From assembly GCA_002134785.1 (NCBI GenBank), contig MBQZ01000017.1, positions 1 to 58,345 of the forward strand: a stretch of DNA of 58,345 nt. The letters are read 5' to 3'. The position numbers were made by a program, and so were the translations under genes. Below the pieces are notes generated by a model, which saw only the letters and a program-made list of their open reading frames with translations, made no database searches and was not told the DNA's origin. Of the stretch, positions 27,027 to 34,430 are shown in pieces. How positions within the stretch are numbered: position 1 is the stretch's first letter; each line of letters starts with the position of its first letter. This DNA is from Crenothrix sp. D3 (GTDB lineage Bacteria; Pseudomonadota; Gammaproteobacteria; Methylococcales; Methylomonadaceae).

Positions 27027-27707
27027 TTATTTCATCATTGAAATGCGATAAGAAACCGCTTTAATTTCTTCAACTGACATTTTTTTGGTAATCATGTGCA
27101 TCATGTTTTCATCGCTATTACTGCGATTGCCCATTTTAAAGTCGGTTAATGTTTTGATTAAATAATCAGCGTGTTGCGAACGTAGGGCAGGGAAGGCGGC
27201 AGGTTCATTACCTTCACCTAAAGGGCCATGACAGGCAATACACGCGGAGACTTCGTTGGCTATATCACCATTGCGATACAGATTGCTACCATCCGCCATT
27301 ATTTTGTCCATTGCGGCTTTTTTCTCAGCTTCAGTCTGGGCAGGTTTATCGTCATCATCGTCATTAGCAACAGGCAAATCGTTTGCTGAGACTTTTTGTG
27401 CCATATAATAGGCAGCAATGTCGGCGATGTCTTTATCACTTAATGATTGTGCAATGGATGCCATCATCGGATTTTTACGCGAACCATCTTTAAAGGCGTG
27501 TAATTGTTTTTGTAAGTACGACTCATCCTGCTGGGCAAGTTTAGGGAATGTTGATACCATGCTGTTACCTTTTTCGCCGTGACAACTGACACAGCTGGCG
27601 GCTTTGGTTTCTCCCGCGTCAATATCGGCATTGGTATCTGCATATAACAGACTTGAAGTGCTGGCAAGTGCCAGAGTAAGTGAAAGAGCCAGCCATTTTC
27701 TTTTCAT
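27027..27707 (-). CDS. Cytochrome c4-type di-heme protein
   Basis: Periplasmic di-heme c-type cytochrome with two CxxCH motifs, CVSCHGEKGNS and CIACHGPLGEGNE, each in a cytochrome c fold with a Met further on (TDFKMGNRSN). The ATG at 27707 starts a clear signal peptide (MKRKWLALSLTLALASTSSL) and has GGGGA upstream; a longer frame to 27737 is less likely. The linker between domains is unusually acidic (VANDDDDDKP). c4 cytochromes carry electrons to terminal oxidases. The c4-dsbA pair divergent from engB is a conserved order in Gammaproteobacteria. Confidence 0.92.
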   Translation of the reverse strand: MKRKWLALSLTLALASTSSLLYADTNADIDAGETKAASCVSCHGEKGNSMVSTFPKLAQQDESYLQKQLHAFKDGSRKNPMMASIAQSLSDKDIADIAAYYMAQKVSANDLPVANDDDDDKPAQTEAEKKAAMDKIMADGSNLYRNGDIANEVSACIACHGPLGEGNEPAAFPALRSQHADYLIKTLTDFKMGNRSNSDENMMHMITKKMSVEEIKAVSYRISMMK

Positions 27708-27820
27708 TAGATTCCCCTTTTGGAAATAGTTAATCATTTACGCCAGCCTTATGACCATTCAAAGGCGGCTTAAAATCCATTCAAATTCTACCTTAATTAA
27801 TAACGCTGAGCGAGACAACG

Positions 27821-28423
27821 ATGAACCCACTTTACCACCAAGCAAAATTTATTAACAGCTCACCGCATCTTAAAGATACGCCCGCCGATTTAGGCAAAGA
27901 AATTGCCTTCGCTGGTCGCTCTAATGCAGGCAAATCCAGTGCGATTAATACCTTGACTAGACAACGTGGATTAGCCAGAATTAGTAAAACGCCTGGCAGA
28001 ACGCAAATGCTTAATTTCTTTGAAATTACTGAACAACAACGCTTTGTCGATTTACCAGGTTATGGCTATGCCAAAGTCCCCATCGCAGTGAAGCTAAAAT
28101 GGCATGAGTTAATGGAAACCTATTTAACCAAGCGTAAATCGCTGTGTGCCATCGTGTTAGTCATGGATGTGCGTCATCCCTTAACTGAATTCGACTGGCA
28201 GATGGTGGAATGGTGTCAGCATACCCAGTTACCGCTACATATTCTGCTCACCAAAGCAGATAAGCTTACTTATGGTGCGGCTAAAAATACCTTGTTGCAA
28301 GTAGAAAAACAACTGCAAGAAGTTAATTTCCCATTAACGATACAATTATTTTCAGCATTAAAGAAAACAGGTGTTGATGAAGTGCATCACGCGCTTAATC
28401 AGTTGTTTAAAGGCGAAGAGTAA
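27821..28423 (+). CDS. engB: Ribosome-biogenesis GTPase EngB/YihA
   Basis: Essential GTPase involved in large-subunit assembly. G1 FAGRSNAGKSSAIN, G2-region Thr in KTPGRTQMLNFF, G3 DLPGYGYAKVP, G4 LTKADKLT and G5 FSALKKTG are all present. At 200 residues it is normal size. Divergent from cytochrome c4; the gap of about 110 bp must hold both promoters. Confidence 0.96.
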   Translation: MNPLYHQAKFINSSPHLKDTPADLGKEIAFAGRSNAGKSSAINTLTRQRGLARISKTPGRTQMLNFFEITEQQRFVDLPGYGYAKVPIAVKLKWHELMETYLTKRKSLCAIVLVMDVRHPLTEFDWQMVEWCQHTQLPLHILLTKADKLTYGAAKNTLLQVEKQLQEVNFPLTIQLFSALKKTGVDEVHHALNQLFKGEE

Positions 28424-28479
28424 CACCGTTGCATCGTTGTTAAAAATCGCCCGACTTGATTTTTGATAAGGAGAACAAA

Positions 28480-29070
28480 ATGAAACCCATTTTTTTATTA
28501 CTTTGTTTAGTATTGACCGCTTGCTCCAGTCTGCCGCCTACGATTGAAAACCCACCTGCGGTTGATCTTGCTTATAGCTATGCTGTTCAAGATCCTGCGC
28601 GTTATAAAAATATGTCTGTGCGTTGGGGAGGGGTCATTGCCGAAGTGGATAACGAACAAAATGCCAGTCTGGTGCAGGTCTTACTGTATCCGCTTAATAG
28701 CTATGGTCGTCCAATGTTAGACGAACAGCCGCAAGGACGTTTTGTTATTAAAAGCACACAGTTTCTTGATCCATTGGTTTATAGTAAAAATTCCGAGATT
28801 ACCGTAGCAGGAACGCTAACGGGCAGCATTGACCGCACCATCGGCAAAAAAACCATGAGTTTACCGCTAGTGTTATCAAATACGCTGTATTTATGGCCAG
28901 TGATTACTTACAGTGATTATTATGGTTATGGATACCCTTACGGCGGCTTTGGTTATGGTGGTTACGGTTATGGCGGCTTTGGCTATGGTGGTGGCTTTGG
29001 GTATTACAGCCCTTACTACTATGGTGTTCCGCGTTATGGATGGCGCGGTGGTTATCATCCTCATTGGTGA
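28480..29070 (+). CDS. slp: Slp-family outer-membrane lipoprotein with Gly/Tyr-rich tail
   Basis: ATG at 28480 follows AAGGAG, giving signal peptide MKPIFLLLCLVLTACSS with lipobox LTAC. The next about 135 residues are the Slp/YeaY domain (YAVQDPARYKNMSVRWGGVI ... VLLYPLNSYGRP ... GRFVIKSTQFLDP). Slp proteins are starvation-induced outer-membrane lipoproteins of unknown activity. The last about 50 residues are an unusual Gly/Tyr/Phe-rich tail (YGYGYPYGGFGYGGYGYGGF and more) ending HPHW, beyond the usual family end. A frame to 28456 is open but lacks a ribosome-binding site. Confidence 0.85.
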   Translation: MKPIFLLLCLVLTACSSLPPTIENPPAVDLAYSYAVQDPARYKNMSVRWGGVIAEVDNEQNASLVQVLLYPLNSYGRPMLDEQPQGRFVIKSTQFLDPLVYSKNSEITVAGTLTGSIDRTIGKKTMSLPLVLSNTLYLWPVITYSDYYGYGYPYGGFGYGGYGYGGFGYGGGFGYYSPYYYGVPRYGWRGGYHPHW

Positions 29071-29085
29071 GATGTGTGTATAGTG

Positions 29086-29169
29086 TTAGGACTTTCGCTA
29101 CGCTGGAGTACAAACCTTGGTTTGTGCTGTTTTGTACTCCGTAAAAGTATGAACAAGCGAAAGTCCTAA
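29086..29169. repeat. 84-bp MITE-like palindrome
   Basis: Terminal inverted repeats TTAGGACTTTCGCT (29086-29099) and AGCGAAAGTCCTAA (29156-29169) are perfect over 14 bp. Inside, GGAGTACAAA ... TTTGTACTCC forms a second palindrome. No coding capacity. It sits between slp and the deacetylase gene and could form a large hairpin in their transcript. Confidence 0.75.
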
Positions 29170-29201
29170 GTGTGTATAAATTGAAAAGTCTGAGGGTGTA
29201 A

Positions 29202-30638
29202 ATGTTTGAGTGGGCGTGTGTGAAATGGTTACCAATAGCGACATTAGGGTGTTTTCCTACTAATCCTGTCAATACACTACAAGCGTTTTATCAAGCGATT
29301 GCGAGTCATGAGTGTGCAAAGGCAGTGGCATTGGCGGAAGGTTACACCCTAGCGCAGTGTGAAAAAATTGCCAGTTTACAACTGAGTGAACCGATTACTG
29401 TCGTTGAAAAAAAGAAGAATAGCGCGGTGTTGCAATACAGCGTCCTATTTAAACGCACTGAACAGCAAGAACCCATTGCCACGACTGCAAGCATTGTCAT
29501 TAAACGCGTCGGTGAACAATGGAAAGTCGATTTTTCGACGCTAAAAAGTCTAAATGATAAAGCGTTACCTGTGGTTAGTGCTACGCCGAAACCCACTGAG
29601 GTTAAAGCTGAACCTCCGCCACCTGTGATTGAATCGAACAATGAAGCCCCGTCTTTATTAACATTATGGCAACCTGAACAATTACGCGGCAACGCAGGGG
29701 ATGAAAAAATCCATTGGTTACGCAAGCCTGATTTTTCCGCGCCTGAACGCACCCAGCCTACTGAGGCATTACCGCCATTAAAATCGGAATATTTCAATTC
29801 CATACGGCGTGTCAAATTACCCAGCGATAAAAAATGGGTCGCTTTAACCTTTGACTTATGCGAACGCGCCGATGAAAGGGCAGGGTATGATCGTGGTGTT
29901 ATTAATGCCTTGCGTGATAAAAAAGTTAAAGCCACCTTTTATGCGGGCGGTAAATGGATGCAATCACATCCTGAACAAACCATGCAGCTCATGGCAGATA
30001 AGCGGTTTGAAATTGGCAATCACGGCTGGACACACGGCAATTTGCGGGTATTGCAAGGCGAACCGATGCGCGAACAAATTGTCTGGACGCAAGCCGAATA
30101 CGAACGGATTTGGGATAACTTACAGGACAAAGCCAAAGCCAAAGGTTTAGCCGATTTAATGACTATGCCACGTCACCCTGCTGGGCTACGGTTTCCGTTT
30201 GGCACTTGTAGCCCAGAATCACTGCAAGCCACAAATGCACAAGGCTTAAGTGCGATTCAATGGGATGTGGTCAGTGGCGATCCTGCGATTACCGTACAAC
30301 CCAGTCAAATTGTCCGCGAAACTCGCGCAGGTTCAATCGTCATTTTTCATGCCAATGGACGCGGACGTGGCACTGCTGCCGCCCTACCTAAAATTGTTGA
30401 TGAGTTACGCGCCAAAGGCTTTGAATTTGTCACGGTTAGTGAATTACTCGCAGCGGGTACAGTGGAAGCAGTTGATGAATGTTACGAGTTGAGACGCGGC
30501 GATAATGTAGGTTACGACGCTCAATACGGTGATGGCATGGTGCGCATTAAAAAGCCCAAGCCCAAACCAAAATCAGAAGTTGTTCCCGTAGAATCGTTAC
30601 CTGTACAACCCTCAGTAGAGCAGCCCACAACACCATGA
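29202..30638 (+). CDS. Polysaccharide deacetylase (NodB-domain) protein
   Basis: The C-terminal half (about residues 205-420) is a NodB/CE4 deacetylase domain: first Asp motif ALTFDLCE, metal-binding His pair in IGNHGWTHGNL, then RFPFGTCSP and a C-terminal FHANGRG region. It probably removes acetyl groups from a cell-wall or exopolysaccharide substrate. The N-terminal 150 residues contain a DUF4878-like lumazine/NTF2-type domain (NTLQAFYQAIASHECAKAVA) and a Pro-rich linker. The start MFEWACVKWLPIATLGCFPT is hydrophobic, so export is likely, but the signal is not a clear lipobox. GAGGG precedes the ATG. The stop overlaps the next ATG (ATGA). Confidence 0.85.
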   Translation: MFEWACVKWLPIATLGCFPTNPVNTLQAFYQAIASHECAKAVALAEGYTLAQCEKIASLQLSEPITVVEKKKNSAVLQYSVLFKRTEQQEPIATTASIVIKRVGEQWKVDFSTLKSLNDKALPVVSATPKPTEVKAEPPPPVIESNNEAPSLLTLWQPEQLRGNAGDEKIHWLRKPDFSAPERTQPTEALPPLKSEYFNSIRRVKLPSDKKWVALTFDLCERADERAGYDRGVINALRDKKVKATFYAGGKWMQSHPEQTMQLMADKRFEIGNHGWTHGNLRVLQGEPMREQIVWTQAEYERIWDNLQDKAKAKGLADLMTMPRHPAGLRFPFGTCSPESLQATNAQGLSAIQWDVVSGDPAITVQPSQIVRETRAGSIVIFHANGRGRGTAAALPKIVDELRAKGFEFVTVSELLAAGTVEAVDECYELRRGDNVGYDAQYGDGMVRIKKPKPKPKSEVVPVESLPVQPSVEQPTTP

Positions 30639-31132
30639 TTAAACAACCTTTTGACGATACCCACATCACGTTAACGGGATGTGTTTTAAGCCGACACTTA
30701 TCAAGTGTCGATGCCGAATTACTGAGCGAAAAATTTGCATTAAGTGACCCGTGGCTGACCTTAGGTATCTCTGCCACGCCACTCAAACATTATTTTCTGC
30801 GTGAAGACAGCCATTTATACCGTTACGCAGTGCGGGTGGATAATGACTTAGCGGGGATCATTTGCCTGCGTTACCCGTGGTTACGCGGCCCTTATATTGA
30901 ATTATTGGGCTTAATTGATAGCTATCGAGGGCAGGGCATAGGCACGCAATTGTTAAACTGGGCAGAGGCTGAAGCCCGACACCAATCCAGCAATCTTTGG
31001 TTAGCGACCTCGTCATTTAATCACACTGCTTTACAATTTTATCAACGCCACGGCTTTCAACAAATTGCAACCATTGAAGGCTTAGTGCATCCAAATTATG
31101 ATGAGTTATTATTGCGTAAGCGGTTGGTGTAG
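30635..31132 (+). CDS. GNAT-family N-acetyltransferase
   Basis: The 165-residue product has the GNAT acetyl-CoA motif A, LIDSYRGQGIGTQLLNWAEA, and motif B, ALQFYQRHGFQQIATIEGLV. The substrate is unknown. The start overlaps the deacetylase stop by four bases, so the two are translated together; joint action on a surface polysaccharide is possible but speculative. Confidence 0.85.
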   Translation: MIKQPFDDTHITLTGCVLSRHLSSVDAELLSEKFALSDPWLTLGISATPLKHYFLREDSHLYRYAVRVDNDLAGIICLRYPWLRGPYIELLGLIDSYRGQGIGTQLLNWAEAEARHQSSNLWLATSSFNHTALQFYQRHGFQQIATIEGLVHPNYDELLLRKRLV

Positions 31133-31141
31133 ATCAACGCG

Positions 31142-31942
31142 TTACGCTGCCTGCGCGTGTTTAACTTGTTGTGCCAGCTGCTCGTCTAACAACTGCTGAC
31201 TGTCTTCCAGCCAGCGAATAATAGAAATTTGTCCTGCTTCATTTTCGGCAAGAGCAGTACAGCTTTCTACCCAATCACCCGAATTACAATAGGTTTTACC
31301 ACATTCCATTTCGGCAATATCGGCGTGGTGAATATGCCCACAAATAATGCCATCAACATTTCTTTTTTGCGCTTCTAAGCTGAGAATGAGCTGATAATTA
31401 TCCATCACTTGAATAATATTTTTTACTTTGTGTTTTAAAAACGCTGACAACGACCAGTGGCTGTTGTAACCCAATAAGCCACGCAGACTATTAAACCAGC
31501 GATTCATGTCTAATAACACCTCATAAACTTCACCACCGATGTAGGCCAAGTTTTTATTGTTACAGACGATGCTATCAAAACCATCACCGTGTACAACTAA
31601 AAATTTACGCCCGTCTTTGGTTTCGTGAATAGCATCAAGTTGAATATCTACACCATTAAAGTGCATTCCAGCGTGTTTGCGGAGTTGTTCATCATGATTA
31701 CCAGGAATGTAAATGACGCGCGTGCCTTTTTTCGCTTTGCTGAAAATGCGTTGCACAATGTCATTGTGCAAGGTGGGCCAATACAAGCCCGATTTGAATT
31801 TCCACAAATCAATAATATCGCCCACTAGATACAAAGTGTCGCACTCAACGTTATCGAGAAAATCTCTGAGTTGCTCTGCTTTGCAGCCTTTAGTACCTAA
31901 ATGGGTGTCGGATAGCCAAATTGAACGATAATGTAATGCCAT
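31142..31942 (-). CDS. UDP-2,3-diacylglucosamine hydrolase-like metallophosphatase
   Basis: Calcineurin-type phosphoesterase related to LpxH. Metal-ligand motifs: SIWLSDTHLG (D-x-H), YLVGDIIDLWK (GDxxD), YIPGNHDEQL (GNHD), VVHGDGFD and ICGHIHHAD (GHxH). ATG 31942 (MALHYRSIW) is the likely start; product 266 residues, longer than classical LpxH (about 240) and closer to the extended family often found near lipid or glycan genes. A role in lipid A synthesis is possible but a second, canonical LpxH may exist elsewhere. Confidence 0.85.
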   Translation of the reverse strand: MALHYRSIWLSDTHLGTKGCKAEQLRDFLDNVECDTLYLVGDIIDLWKFKSGLYWPTLHNDIVQRIFSKAKKGTRVIYIPGNHDEQLRKHAGMHFNGVDIQLDAIHETKDGRKFLVVHGDGFDSIVCNNKNLAYIGGEVYEVLLDMNRWFNSLRGLLGYNSHWSLSAFLKHKVKNIIQVMDNYQLILSLEAQKRNVDGIICGHIHHADIAEMECGKTYCNSGDWVESCTALAENEAGQISIIRWLEDSQQLLDEQLAQQVKHAQAA

Positions 31943-32191
31943 GTTAGTCATACTCCGCTAGGGTTACGAAGCGACAGCATAACAATGAATTGTGACAAGT
32001 AATTAACCGTTGAGTGACGGTTCTATGACGTTAGTTAAGTGGCGGTGTAAACTCCAGCTTCTCATCCTAGAAGCTAACGTACAAAATGATGCCGTTCGTG
32101 GTGATTCTTTGATTCATTTCGTCCACCTCGCTCCCAAACTCTAGTTTAGGAGTGACTATGACCAAGCTCTGCTTGGTGTGGCGGAGACATC

Positions 32192-32346
32192 AAGCAGAGC
32201 TTCACTGCCATTAAGTTAAGCCGTTCGTGCTGAGCTTGTCGAAGCATGAACGGCTTAACTCGTGGATTCGGATTTTTCCATTCACCCTTCGACAAGCTCA
32301 GGGAGAACGGAAAAATCCTTAACTTAATGACAATAAAGCAGAGCTT
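32192..32346. mobile_element. 133-bp MITE copy B with 11-bp target duplication
   Basis: The element itself is 32203-32335. Left terminus CACTGCCATTAAGTTAAG is identical to the IS4-family terminus at 56652; right terminus CTTAACTTAATGACAATA has diverged at its tip. AAGCAGAGCTT occurs directly on both sides (32192-32202 and 32336-32346), an 11-bp direct repeat in the 10-13 bp range known for IS4-family transposition. The host sequence is another palindromic repeat (CAAGCAGAGCTTGGG). The interior matches copy A (AGCTTGTCGAA / TTCGACAAGCT). Confidence 0.85.
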
Positions 32347-32355
32347 GGGAACGAG
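32337..32355. repeat. Left arm of a 19-bp inverted repeat flanking the collar gene
   Basis: AGCAGAGCTTGGGAACGAG; its perfect reverse complement lies at 33047-33065. The pair encloses the phage-tail-collar gene and its terminator-like hairpin, about 730 bp in total. Confidence 0.8.
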
Positions 32356-32456
32356 AAATTCTACGCGCTCACCGCAGGCGCGGTTGAATCAATCGAAACG
32401 ACTTAAGCAGTCGATTTTTTTATTGGCTGCATATATAATCGTTACCAAATTTTTTT

Positions 32457-32493
32457 AAAACCAAGCGGGTATGCTGCCACCGTTTGGTTTTTT
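32457..32493 (+). terminator. Terminator-like hairpin before the collar gene
   Basis: AAAACCAAGCGG and CCGTTTGGTTTT pair around an 11-base loop, and the second arm runs into a six-T stretch. It has the form of a rho-independent terminator on the plus strand but no plus-strand gene lies just upstream; it may insulate the collar gene from read-through. Confidence 0.5.
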
Positions 32494-32540
32494 GTACTTA
32501 ATGGGCGGCTTTACTACACATAACTTAAGAGGTACTGAAT

Positions 32541-32984
32541 ATGGAAGGATATTTTGCTGAAATTAGAATGTTTGCAGGTAAGTATGCACCAATGGATTGG
32601 GCTTTTTGCGACGGGAGGACATTATCCATTGCACAATACTCACCACTTTACGCGCTGATTGGTACAACTTACGGGGGTAATGGTCAGACTACCTTTCAAT
32701 TGCCTGACCTCCGTGGACGCGTGGCGATTCATGCAGGACAGGGGGTTGGTTTGAGTAATTACCCTCTAGGTGCTAATGGTGGTGTGGAAACAATCCCAGC
32801 ACCAGCACCACCAGTAAATACATCCGTAGTCGGAAAGGTTTCTGGCGCACTCACAGCAGAATTAAAAGTAACACCCGCCGTAGTAGTTTCTGCTACCAGC
32901 AGTCAAGCACAGACTAATGTACAACCTTATCTATGCGTTAATTACATTATTTGCCTACAAGGTATGTGGCCACAACAAGACTAA
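32541..32984 (+). CDS. Phage tail collar-domain (microcystin-dependent-protein-like) protein
   Basis: The 147-residue product begins with the collar-domain signature: GYFAEIRMFAGKYAPMDWAF, CDGRTLSIAQYSPLYALIGT, YGGNGQTTFQLPDLRGRV. It ends with the usual PYLCVNYIICLQGMWPQ. Such MdpB-like proteins often occur as tandem triplets; here there is only one, and the middle (residues 88-130) is shorter and low in complexity. AGAGG precedes the ATG by 8 bases. No other phage gene is nearby. Function unknown; may be a secreted or contractile-structure component. Confidence 0.88.
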   Translation: MEGYFAEIRMFAGKYAPMDWAFCDGRTLSIAQYSPLYALIGTTYGGNGQTTFQLPDLRGRVAIHAGQGVGLSNYPLGANGGVETIPAPAPPVNTSVVGKVSGALTAELKVTPAVVVSATSSQAQTNVQPYLCVNYIICLQGMWPQQD

Positions 32985-33046
32985 TTGATTGACAGACTAA
33001 GCCTAACTTCACGTTTTAAAAAACGGGGCTGTTGGGTTTTTTGTGC

Positions 33047-33065
33047 CTCGTTCCCAAGCTCTGCT
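33047..33065. repeat. Right arm of the 19-bp inverted repeat flanking the collar gene
   Basis: CTCGTTCCCAAGCTCTGCT, the perfect reverse complement of 32337-32355. Between here and the uvrA remnant (33066-33178) I see nothing coding. Confidence 0.8.
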
Positions 33066-33178
33066 CAGCGTTTCAATACAACAACTCGTAAGGCGGATAA
33101 CATAATCCGCTGAATGTTTGTTGTCATCATGCGGTGCATGATGGTCAGACTATGAATTTCTACCATAAATAATTAAAG

Positions 33179-33358
33179 CTATTTCTCAAAAAACCTCCCC
33201 AAATACCGCCCAGTATAAGACTGCTCCAAACCAGCCACAGTCTCAGGCGTACCCTCAGCCAACAACAACCCGCCACCATCGCCGCCTTCGGGTCCCATAT
33301 CAATAATCCAGTCAGCGGTTTTAATCACATCTAAGTCATGTAGAGTATCTACATAGCT
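33179..33358 (-). pseudogene. uvrA 3'-end remnant
   Basis: The minus strand encodes [20 protein letters not shown] and [20 protein letters not shown], then the natural end of UvrA ([12 protein letters not shown]). Only 59 codons remain. Before DLDVIK one expects DxGNTVVVIEHN; instead the sequence has SYVDTLHD, so an internal stretch has been deleted as well. The longer frame up to 33523 is antisense/out-of-frame sequence of the rhodanese gene. Full-length uvrA is presumably elsewhere in the genome. Confidence 0.85.
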
Positions 33359-33680
33359 AATAACGCGGCACAGACGTATCACAATACACCGACCACGCTT
33401 CAATACCGCCTTGCAAATTAGCAAGATTAGTAAAGCCTGATTGCTCAAGAGTCTGCGCCGCGTGTTGACTACGCATCCCATGATGACAGATAACCACGAT
33501 TGCTTGCTGTTTATCCAGTTCATTCAAGCGCGTAGAAATTTGATTCAGCGGAATTAATACGCTGCTCTCTATATGAGCGTAGCGAAATTCATTCGGCTCT
33601 CTAACATCCAGTAATAACAATGGCTCGTTATTGTCGATTTTAGTTTTTAACTCGATTGCGGATAGTTGTTTGATTGTCAT
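33357..33680 (-). CDS. Single-domain rhodanese
   Basis: A 107-residue sulfurtransferase-type domain with active-site Cys in [17 protein letters not shown], the N-terminal [17 protein letters not shown] and the C-terminal [17 protein letters not shown] typical of GlpE/PspE-like rhodaneses. ATG 33680 chosen; the frame remains open to 33698. It could shuttle sulfane sulfur or simply bind thiols. The stop codon abuts the uvrA remnant. Confidence 0.9.
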   Translation of the reverse strand: MTIKQLSAIELKTKIDNNEPLLLLDVREPNEFRYAHIESSVLIPLNQISTRLNELDKQQAIVVICHHGMRSQHAAQTLEQSGFTNLANLQGGIEAWSVYCDTSVPRY

Positions 33681-33704
33681 GATGGTTTCCAATATCAAAT
33701 GATT

Positions 33705-34364
33705 TTAATAAGGCGGATTCTGGCTTTCTTCTTCAGGTGGTTTACCTGTACGCAACACTGGATTTAAAGTAACTTTTTGCTCAATGGGGGCAATGTTTTC
33801 CGTAGTTACTTTTAGCTGTTGCACCTGCACATTATTGGGGCTATCCAAATCGGGATGCCACAAAGTCAGCGTATAATCATCGGCGGGTAGTGTTAATGTC
33901 CATTGACCTCGTACATCGGTTTGCGTGAAATAAGGTGCGTCAGTGACATATATATAACCGACCATCCAATCGTGAATATTACAGCCTAAAACAACCACAC
34001 CTGTTTTATTAAAAGGTGTCGGATGAGCTGGAACGCCTTTATAGAGTTGGATTTCAAAGGGATTGGCGGGTGAAAATGAATAAATATGATGATGAATGTC
34101 GTCACTGTTTGGAAAAATGACTGATTCCCCAACGCGCACCGCTAAAATATGCGCTACAAATTCACGATTACGTTGATCCATTTTTCGCGGTGACGTTGCC
34201 GATGGTGTATTTTTCAGTGTACCAACGGCGGCAATCACGGCCTCCGCAACGGGATCGCCATCCACTGTCATCACGTTGCCCCGCAACGTCAGCGCGGGTA
34301 AATTGCAGCTAATACTCAATAAAGTACAAAAAAGTAAAGAATTAAAATTTAAAGGTAGTCGCAT
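33705..34364 (-). CDS. Exported cupredoxin-like protein (annotated in relatives as methylamine-utilisation protein)
   Basis: Signal peptide at the N-terminus (NSLLFCTLLSISCNLPALT), then a cupredoxin-like domain with possible copper ligands His in NSDDIHHHIYSFS, Cys in VVVLGCNIHDWMVGYIYV and the following His. The C-terminal half is a carboxypeptidase-regulatory-like beta domain (TDVRGQWTLTLPADDYTLTL). Relatives are commonly labelled methylamine utilisation protein without experimental proof. It follows the rhodanese gene direction by 25 bp and is divergent from the cyclase gene, which in many bacteria is its neighbour. A copper or redox role in the periplasm is inferred. Confidence 0.75.
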   Translation of the reverse strand: MRLPLNFNSLLFCTLLSISCNLPALTLRGNVMTVDGDPVAEAVIAAVGTLKNTPSATSPRKMDQRNREFVAHILAVRVGESVIFPNSDDIHHHIYSFSPANPFEIQLYKGVPAHPTPFNKTGVVVLGCNIHDWMVGYIYVTDAPYFTQTDVRGQWTLTLPADDYTLTLWHPDLDSPNNVQVQQLKVTTENIAPIEQKVTLNPVLRTGKPPEEESQNPPY

Positions 34365-34430
34365 AGTAATAGCAGGTATGTTTGTTTAATACTTAACGGG
34401 TGACTTAATAGTAAAACAGTGGAGCGAACA

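Larger units (their letters stand above)
31952..32540. other. 589-bp non-coding, repeat-rich stretch
   Basis: No supported gene. It holds, in order: about 130 bp without recognisable signals, a degenerate palindromic unit around 32100-32202 (CCAAGCTCTGCTTGG), the 133-bp MITE (32203-32335), one arm of an inverted repeat (32337-32355), A+T-rich sequence, and a hairpin terminator-like structure (32457-32493) just before the tail-collar gene. Confidence 0.7.

Noticed and set aside
28904-29272. Minus-strand ORF opposite the slp tail
   Set aside because: His/Asn-rich composition results from the complement of Gly/Tyr codons; no ribosome-binding site.
33359-33523. Extra N-terminal part of the frame that ends with the uvrA tail
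   Set aside because: It is out-of-frame rhodanese sequence; homology to UvrA starts only at the last 59 codons.
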